The notes under the pieces were generated by a model. That model made no database searches, was not told the DNA's origin, and saw nothing but the letters and a program-made list of their open reading frames with translations. Shown here one piece after another: positions 36,801 through 45,800 of a stretch of 64,000 bases of DNA (positions within the stretch are counted from its first letter, which is position 1; the number at the start of each line of letters is the position of its first letter). Source of the stretch: Acholoe squamosa (Eukaryota > Annelida > Polychaeta > Phyllodocida > Polynoidae); contig OX439042.1 in NCBI GenBank assembly GCA_949317995.1, forward strand, positions 12,627,174-12,691,173. The letters run 5' to 3'. Position numbers and translations under genes: made by a program.

Positions 36801-39800
36801 CAAAGCCAGAGCCCTGTTTTTTTCCCCAGGAGATTTGATAAGTCTACATCCAATTCCATTACGTCCAAACACACCTAGAGTCACATACGTACGACCAGGC
36901 TAAGGAAAGTGCATCCAATTCCCCATTCCAAATCCTTTGTATCCTCTGAAAAATACTCATCGCCACTTCTTATCAATGCTCAATGATCATATTTCCTCCA
37001 CTTCAGATCATGCAGAGGTATCCTCCCTTCACAAAGCTAAGACATCCACGCATAGTTTCACACTTTATGGCTATGTCTCATATAAGTGATGCAAATGTAG
37101 AATGGTTGTTTCTAACCTTTTTCTATGGGTTTCCCACCATTTCTTACCAGCTGCACTACTATATGGAGCTGTAGATTGATTTTTTTTTTCGAGGAATTCC
37201 ACTAGCTGTTTCCTGCATCTTCATCTCCAGTGAGAAACTGATGGTTAACCGCCCGGCCAGAAACCTTCAAACTTAAACTTGCGGCACAGTTGTGAGACAT
37301 AGCCATATGTATATATAGGTCACAGCTTCATATGTGGTTTCTTTAATCTGTATCTTCTTCCTACAGATATTGGGTGCCCGCGTCGTGGCCGCCATAACAA
37401 CACTCTCCCTGCAGCGCGCATGGTAAGCCGGAACCTGTTCACCTCCAAGCCCGCCCAGAGCCATGTCCATACCACCATGTTGATGACTGCCGGACAGTTC
37501 CTGGACCATGACCTCACCAAGACTGCGCTCTCCATGATATCCACTGATGCCGAAGGTACAAGATCATCAGGTCAGCAGTCAGCCAATCAGCAGTCACTCC
37601 TGTAGTCTTTTATAAGCCTTTAAAGGATGCTAGTTATATTAATGCCCTTATATGGCAAATTGGCATTGTACAGTGTACAGGTCTCATACTGCAGTTCAAG
37701 GGTTAAGTGAGGTTTATGTAATTCTCTAAACTGGGATATATTATTGTTATATAGTACCAGGAATAACTCCTCCTTATTTAATTAGTCTAAATCGTATGTT
37801 AATCATTTTATCATCAAGTTTATTTGTTCACTAGAGTTGTACTCAGATTGATTAAGTAAATAAATTTCAAATATCTCACAACATTTTGGAACATCTAGCG
37901 ATTACTAACTACACAATTGGTGTTCCTTTACATAATTCCTGTACTAATCTAACCTAAGTGCTCACTATGAATGGAATCTTAGCTTACAGACTAGAGTCAA
38001 ACATATTCATGAATTGCTCAATCATGTTATTATTATTGACATGCCTATGTTCTCATTCAAGCATTGACCAGACAATGACAAAATAACTCGGACAACGTCT
38101 GACTCAAAGCGGAGGTTCCTTGGAAGTCCTCTCTGACCGTAACTTGTGAGACACTCCAACCAACAACTATCCTAGTAGTTTTTGTTATAAAGTGGTTATA
38201 GAACTATTCAATAAAAAATCAACTTACCTGTGGTACACCTATTATCAAAGATAAATTATGAATGAGAGAAATCATAAATCATTAATCTCATGATCAATCA
38301 AAAATATGTCAGAAGTACCAAAAAATGTTTACTTCAACAAGGGATTTATAAAAGAAATTCTCAATGGGAGAATCCAATTCAATCAATCAGTCTTTTAGAT
38401 ATAGATCTGGTTTGACCTGCAAATTAATAGGCTGATTTGTACATCCCTGACTCTGGAGTGGACAAACTGATTGGCTGACGCACACTTTGTTGTTGGTATG
38501 ACTTGAAATGTGGATCCTAGGCCTCTGATCATTCTAAAACATTCCCTCCACCATTCCCACGTCCCCCTGGAATTGAATAGTTCAAGGAGGTGTTTCTTTT
38601 CCCAACACATCTCAGAACTCATAACACCCTTTTGGTGGTATTGCTTGAGAAATTTGATTGACATAGCCTTTCCAAATTTAAATGATCTATTGGTAACCAG
38701 GACCCTTCCCGGACCATCCACTGTACTCCTGGGTATAAAGGGCCATAATCTGACGTGAGTGTTCAGAGGCCTATCACCAAGAACTGCCATTAGAATATTC
38801 TCAGATATTCAACCATACATATATTAACACTATTTAACACAGTTTACACATCAGACTTTCTGGCTTTCTCCACTGCATTTGAACTGTACAATTTATGTAA
38901 CCAGCTACTTGACTATTGACAACCAAAATTATCCTAGGCTCTAATTGAGCAATGTGTCCCTGTGTATGACAGAGGCATCAATTACGCATAGTTGCTCTCA
39001 TTATCCAGTAAAGCTGATCCTCTGTGAAAATATCTTTTATTCTCACTTCTTAGCTAGCATCTGATGACTTAAGACTTAACGACAGAAAAACAGCAAAATC
39101 TAGAGTATTAATCAACTGTGAGCATTACCAACCTTACAACATACATCCTCTGTGCCCCATATGACTTCATGTACGTTTCTCCCACCAGGTGGCGGTAAGT
39201 TGTCAGAAGTGACCTGTGGGAGCGATGGCTGTTCCACAGAGGGGGAGGAGAACAGGGCGTGTTGGCCCATAGAGATCCCACCAGGGGATCCAGCCTTTGG
39301 CTCCCTCAGGTGTCTCATGTTTGTTAGAACACAGGAGGTGCCACAACTTAACTGTCAACTTGGTAAGTTTGATTTAGTAGTTTAACCCTTCAAGGCATGA
39401 CCCTTTAAACGCTGCTAATGCATTCATGTATCATGAGTGCATGACGACCCTTTGGGGTTGATACACTCCCACAGGGTCGGCATGGTGCTCCACTTCATTT
39501 GGTGCATCATGACAACCAATGGGCATGATGCACTCCTGTGGCCCTTAGGTTTAAAGCATCAGCCCCTATGACCGTTATTGCATGAATCCGAGCTTGGCAA
39601 CTAGCCATTGTAATGACCTATGAGGTTGACATGTACATTGTATTGGAGCATCACTGCCACTCATATATAATTATCTGGAAGAGGTAACATACCCTTATGG
39701 GTTCAAGGATGACCCTGTGTCGATCAATATCAACATCTATGGCTCTAGACTCCTAAATTCGACCTGGCGACATGGGCATTTTTGAGCTTAGTGACATGGG

Positions 39801-42800
39801 ACATTGGCATTTTCTTAAAATCGACATGGGGACATGACCTTTTCTTAAAATCGACACAGTGACATGGACATATCTTAAAATCGACACAGTGACATGATCA
39901 TTTCTTAAAATCGACATGGGAAATTGGGGACCCCCCATAAAGGGCCCCACATCTCTCTTGACAGTGGGTCAGCATGATGCTTGAATGCAGCCTCGGAATG
40001 CAGCCCAGCATGAATGCAGCTAGTGTAATCAAATTCCTCAAAAAGCTCTATTCACGGGTAATTATGGCAAAATCAGGTTTGCATGATGGAATTCACTACA
40101 AAATAGTATTTGTAACAATTCATTGCTGCATTCATGCATCATACCGCCCCCTTCATGTTTGATACACTGCCCATAATGTAGCAATACTGCATAAGTGGTA
40201 TGATTCATGATTTACACTCGCCCACACGAGACATGATATTGTCCTTAGACAAGTTGACCTCCCCTACACCATCTGCCACCTATATGTGAATGCCAGCTCC
40301 CATTCTGAACTCACAATCCACACGCTTCAATCACATACCTTGGTCTACCTCTATCTTTGGGCCATACCTTATAACTGCTTGGAGAGTATGGCCTGTGAGG
40401 ATCGTTTTCTGCGCATGCCCAGGTGTTGGTTACAGGTGGGTTTGACCTTGAGCTTGACCTTGGTAGTGACATATGGTGTGAAGGTCAGAGTATGTTAAGG
40501 TATTCTGTAAGCAGGATCTCTGACTGGATTTGTGGCCTAGAAGCTTGTCTCAAAATAGAATTTCTAGGTTTTAAATTTTAGTCTACACTTTGGCTTTGGT
40601 TGCAAGTAGAGGAGAATGTTACCATAATCGAAAAGGAAATCTGATATACTACATATTTTAGATTATATGTACCGGTACTAGTACCTTGAAAACTGGTCAT
40701 TACCTTAAGTGAAAGGCCCGGGAGAAAGGCAGCCAACTTTGGCAGTTCTGTCTTGAACTTTGAGAAACCTAGGGTGCTAGTTTATTTGCTTCTTTTAGAA
40801 CCTGATTTAGCCAAAATTTATATAAAGAATAACACGACTCTATTTTTCCAAATCATGTATCCACCATAATTGACAACATACATTACCTCTATCTGCAGGA
40901 CCCCGACAGCAGTTGAACCAGCTCACCCACTACATGGACGCCTCCATGATCTATGGCTCCACCAAGGAGGAAGCCGAGAGCCTGCGCCACAGTGATAGAA
41001 GTTAGTATGGTTTGTTTTATGGACTTAATTACTAGCCAATTGGATAATTCTAACTTTTCACTGTGGCCCTCTTGGGGGCCAACTGGTACCATCTGATGGG
41101 CCTTATCAGTAGAACTCGCTGGTAACAAGCTGATGATAATAATAGACCAAGGAGGATACAAGAACCTGCTTTGTTACACATGTTATGTGTATATTAACAA
41201 GATAAGTATCTGGAGGAATTTCTTTCTGTGTCTGTTTGATGACAAAAGAAAGTTGACTATGAACATCAGGAGCCCCTTATAATCAAAGGGCTCAAGCTTC
41301 AAAGGTTTAGCATATAAGTTATAACATGTACTAGTTTGGTTTTTATATATTTGCAGGTCGCGGTATGCTGAGGATGTCAAGGAACCCAGACCCCCACTAC
41401 AAACCACTGTTACCTCAAACAGAGAACAACGAGTGTCGCGATATCAACTCCACCATCCGCTGCTTTAAGGCAGGTATGTAAGAAATTATTGGAACATACT
41501 GAACATTATGGAGAGCATTCTCTATAGGCCTATATATGTATAAGTTGAACTATTGCCAATGGTTATATTTCAGAAGCTTTTCATTCATACCAACTGACCA
41601 GACTAGAATTATCAGAACAAAATGTATTCATGATTGTGACCCTTCAGACGTAGACCAATTTCCATTGAGATATGTTCAGCCTGTCCCTACAATTATTTAC
41701 CAAAGGAAACCTTTGTATCAATATGCACTTACTGATATGTGCAGAAGATTCAGCTGGTTTTCGATTGATCAATACACTACATATTTCCAATGTGCAATTT
41801 TTCCATAACCTGATCCCCAAGTCCAGCACATTTATAATCTGCTCTTTGATCCAGGTGATGACCGTGTCAATGAGAACGTGCCGCTGACTGGTCTACATGT
41901 AGTATTTGCGCGTGCACATAATGGTATCGAGGCTGGTCTCCATAAGGTTAACCCTCAGTGGGGAGGGGAGCGCTTGTACCAGGAAACCAGACGTATTGTG
42001 GGGGCAGTATGGCAGCATATAGTGTACAACGAGTACCTCCCTATAATCTTGGGACCTCAGGCGATGAGTCGAAATGGTCTGACCCTACAGCGGGCAGGGT
42101 ATAGCTCAGGTAGGCAGTTTTTTCCTCAGTTTAATTTCCTCGGAATTCTAATACAGTAAGGCTGAACAATTCTGAACACGTTCTTTTTCCTTTTAGTAAT
42201 TCAATATATTAAAGATAGAATGGACAATTCAATCAACAATGGATATCAAGGCAGCAGATGTTTTAGCTATAGCGATGTACCTGCTACAACTACACTTTGG
42301 CTCAAAATACATTTTTTCTTCCAAAAAAGGTTTGGGAGTGGAGGAGTTTCAGACAAATAACAATGATATCTCAATATGTCACTCAAACAACAAACTTTAC
42401 TTTGCTCATACCTTAGAATAACTAAGGAAACTCTACCCAGGCCATGTATCATGAATTCAATTTTTAATCGTCTGGCTTCATTTTTCCCTTCAGTGTATGA
42501 CACATCAGTGAGTGCGGAGGCGGCTAACGTGTTTGCGACAGCTGCTTTCCGGTTCTCCCACAGCATGATTCCTGACACTATGGTGTTCAGTGACAAGAGG
42601 TATAAGATGAGGGAGAGCAAGCCTCTGAGTGAGGTGAGTATTACCGGTATTGTATTGATATTTATTCATAGTGTAGGTGGCCTGGTAGGCCCTATATTAA
42701 GGTCAACCTAATAAGTGTAACAGATATGGTGCATGGTCAGCCCCATCAAACCCCCATACCCAAATCCATAATATCACAGCAGGTTCTATCCCATGCTTTA

Positions 42801-45800
42801 ATAGGTCAGGGGTCAGGGGACTCTCTCTCTCTGGTCAGAATCTCTTGCTGAAGTCTGTAGACCTACCTTGTTTGAAATAGGACAAAATCACTGCCAGGCC
42901 GGCAGAAGTTGCCAAGCTGCCAGACCAATTGTCGGGCAGTAATCAGGGACTCTTAGGCTACATTTAATTTTTTACAGCTTGCAAATTACACAATTATTAA
43001 TGGTTTTACAAAAAGCACAAGTGTTTGTTAAATTTCAAAGAATTACATTATTAAAACTAATGAGATGTGCAGGACTGAATGGCCTGCGAGGGGAAAAACT
43101 TCTCATATTGACAGGTAGGAAAGTAATTAATGAACTAACTATTTAGCATTTGATCTTTCACTTTAGGTGTTGCGTCGTCCCTATGAGGTATACAACAATG
43201 CACATACACAGGGGTCTGCAGTGGATGCCATTATGCACGGTATCATGTCCCAGAGTGCAATGCACATTGACCGTCACTTCTCCAAACAAGTCACCCAACA
43301 TCTCTTTGCAGAAAACCCTCCACATGGACCTGGTATGTTCATAACCAGCAATATTACAAAGTTTTTAAAGTTATTTTGTCATCATTATATTTATATGCTT
43401 GGATGTACCATGGTAACAAATGTGCGAAAAGGTGAACTGAAAAAGAATGAACAGTCAAGTTGCATTGCTTTCATAAGGACAAAAGATGAAATCCAGGAAA
43501 GGTGTAAACAGTCCAAAAAGTCCTGCCACAATAATGTAAGCGAAACCTGGGGAGTAAAATTGAAATGATAAAAGGGAAAAAAGTGCCATCAATCATTATG
43601 TTCAACTATCTGTATTTCTATATTGATATTCCAGGAACTGACCTGGCATCTATCAATATTCAGCGTGGGCGTGACCATGGATTGCCATGTAAGTTCGGAA
43701 TCTGTGTTGCATTCATCAGATCTATAGCGTCCTTACATATTCTTGGGTACAGTCTACGAAACAGCTGTTTAATCTATGTGGCATTCCCCTAAACTGTAAA
43801 GTTAAGCAGTCCCAGCAAATTGTCGTGACTCCTTGTCAACCTGTGTGAAGTGGCTTACACATGTCGCTAGATGGAACACGACGTCGCTATAGCACAAGAT
43901 CACCAGAAATAGCAATGGTGGTGATCACATGGCCTCACCTCAGATGGCGAGGATGGTGATCACTCATCCTCACCACGGATGGCGACATGAGTGATCACTC
44001 ATCCTCACCACGGATGGCGACATGAGTGATCACTCACTTCGCTAGATGAGACGCACACTACGTCATAATGCACATTCACCACGGATGGCAAGGATTGTGA
44101 TCAGTCACCTCACTAGATAAAATGCGTACCTCATGATAGCACAGGTTCACCACAGATGGTGAGGATCTTGATCACCCACACTCACCAGGGATGGTGACAC
44201 GAGTGATCACTTACCTCGCTAGATGAAACGCACACCATGTCATAGCGCATGTTCACCACGGTTGGCGAGGATCGTGATGACTCACAGTCACCAGGGATGG
44301 CAAGGCGGTTGATCACTCACCTCGCTAGATGAAACGCGCACCACGTCATAGCGCAGGTTCACCATGGATGGCGAGAGTGGTGATCACTCAGACTCACCAG
44401 TGATGGCAATGCTGGTGATCACTCACCTTGTTAGATGAAAAGCTCATGATCATCGACATTGGTAATCATGCAGCCTCACATCTGCCAGATCAAAGTATGT
44501 TTTGCCAAAGAAGGTATTGCCATATGTATCTTCCCTCTAACCACAGACAAGGTGTTCATGTTGATATTTCCCTATGTATTTTTTTTCCTGTAACCAGAGA
44601 AAAGGTGTTTATGGATAGTTGCTTTCATTTTAGAGATACCTCTATCTAAATTCAATTGATATTCTCTCTATATAATCTTGTTTGATTCAATTCTAAAGTA
44701 TTACATGGAAATCAGTGTGAAACAAAGCACATTTGATACATATGGGACTTATACTTCATGCCCACACTTCCTAGATAGGCTACATTTTGAACAGTGGTGC
44801 TGTCTCAACAACTTTGGCAATGGTGGTGATAAGTTGCCATTCTGAGTGAGAGTGAGTGACAGATGATGCAATCCTCAGAGAGCATTGACTTGGAGTGACA
44901 CAAATTCACGTATTGAGTGAGACCAATGTTGGCAATGGTGGTGATAAGTCGCCATTTTGAGAGAAGATAACTAGGAGTGATACAAACTCACGCAGTGAGT
45001 GAGAGCCATGTGGCAATGCAGGTGAAAAGTTGCCATTCTGAATGAGAGTTGACAAACAGTGGCACATATTGACGGAGTGAGTGAGATCCATGTTGGCGAT
45101 GGTGGTGATAAGCTGCCATTCTGAGTGAGAGTTGACTGGGAGTGGCACATAATCACGCAGGGAGTGAGATCCATATTAGCGATGTTGGTGATAAGTCGCC
45201 ATTCTGGGTGAGAACTGACTGGGAGTGGCACATAATCACACAATGAGTCAGATCCATGTTGGCGATGGTTGGGATAAGTCACAATGCTTTGTGAGGGATG
45301 ACAAGGGGTGGCACATACTCACGCAGTGAGTGAGATCATGTTGGCAACTGAAGTGATAAATCGCCATGCCATGTGAGACTGACACACAGTGGCAAAAGAT
45401 GACGCAGTGAGTTATCACTCAGAAAGGAGTCACCATTGATGACCAATCATGGCGACAGATAACGACAATTTGCTGGGGTGTAATTTCTCCTATCAAGTAG
45501 TCTCATATGTAGTGTACTAAAGCTCGGTATTACAAGGAATATCTGAACATAGATGTAATGCAAGTTTTTCCAACTTTCCTATCATAAATCTTTTCAGCAT
45601 ACAACAGTTGGAGGAAGTGGTGTGGTCTGAAAGTTGCTCGCACATTTGATGAATTGGTTGACCTTCCTGAAGAAGATAAACGAACACTGGAGAGCGTTTA
45701 TGAGTGAGCATCTTTTTATATATCAATCTTGATATACATTCACTTACATTTTGCAATGTATAGGACTATGAAAAAAAATCTACTTTTTAATTCACATGAT

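Noticed and set aside
38395-38790. 131-codon minus-strand open frame in a peroxidase intron
   Set aside because: No family resemblance, no splice or start context, opposite strand to the host gene. Kept only as an unexplained long frame.
43167-43568. 133-codon plus-strand frame
   Set aside because: It is a peroxidase exon read through its donor site at 43332 in another frame, not a separate gene.
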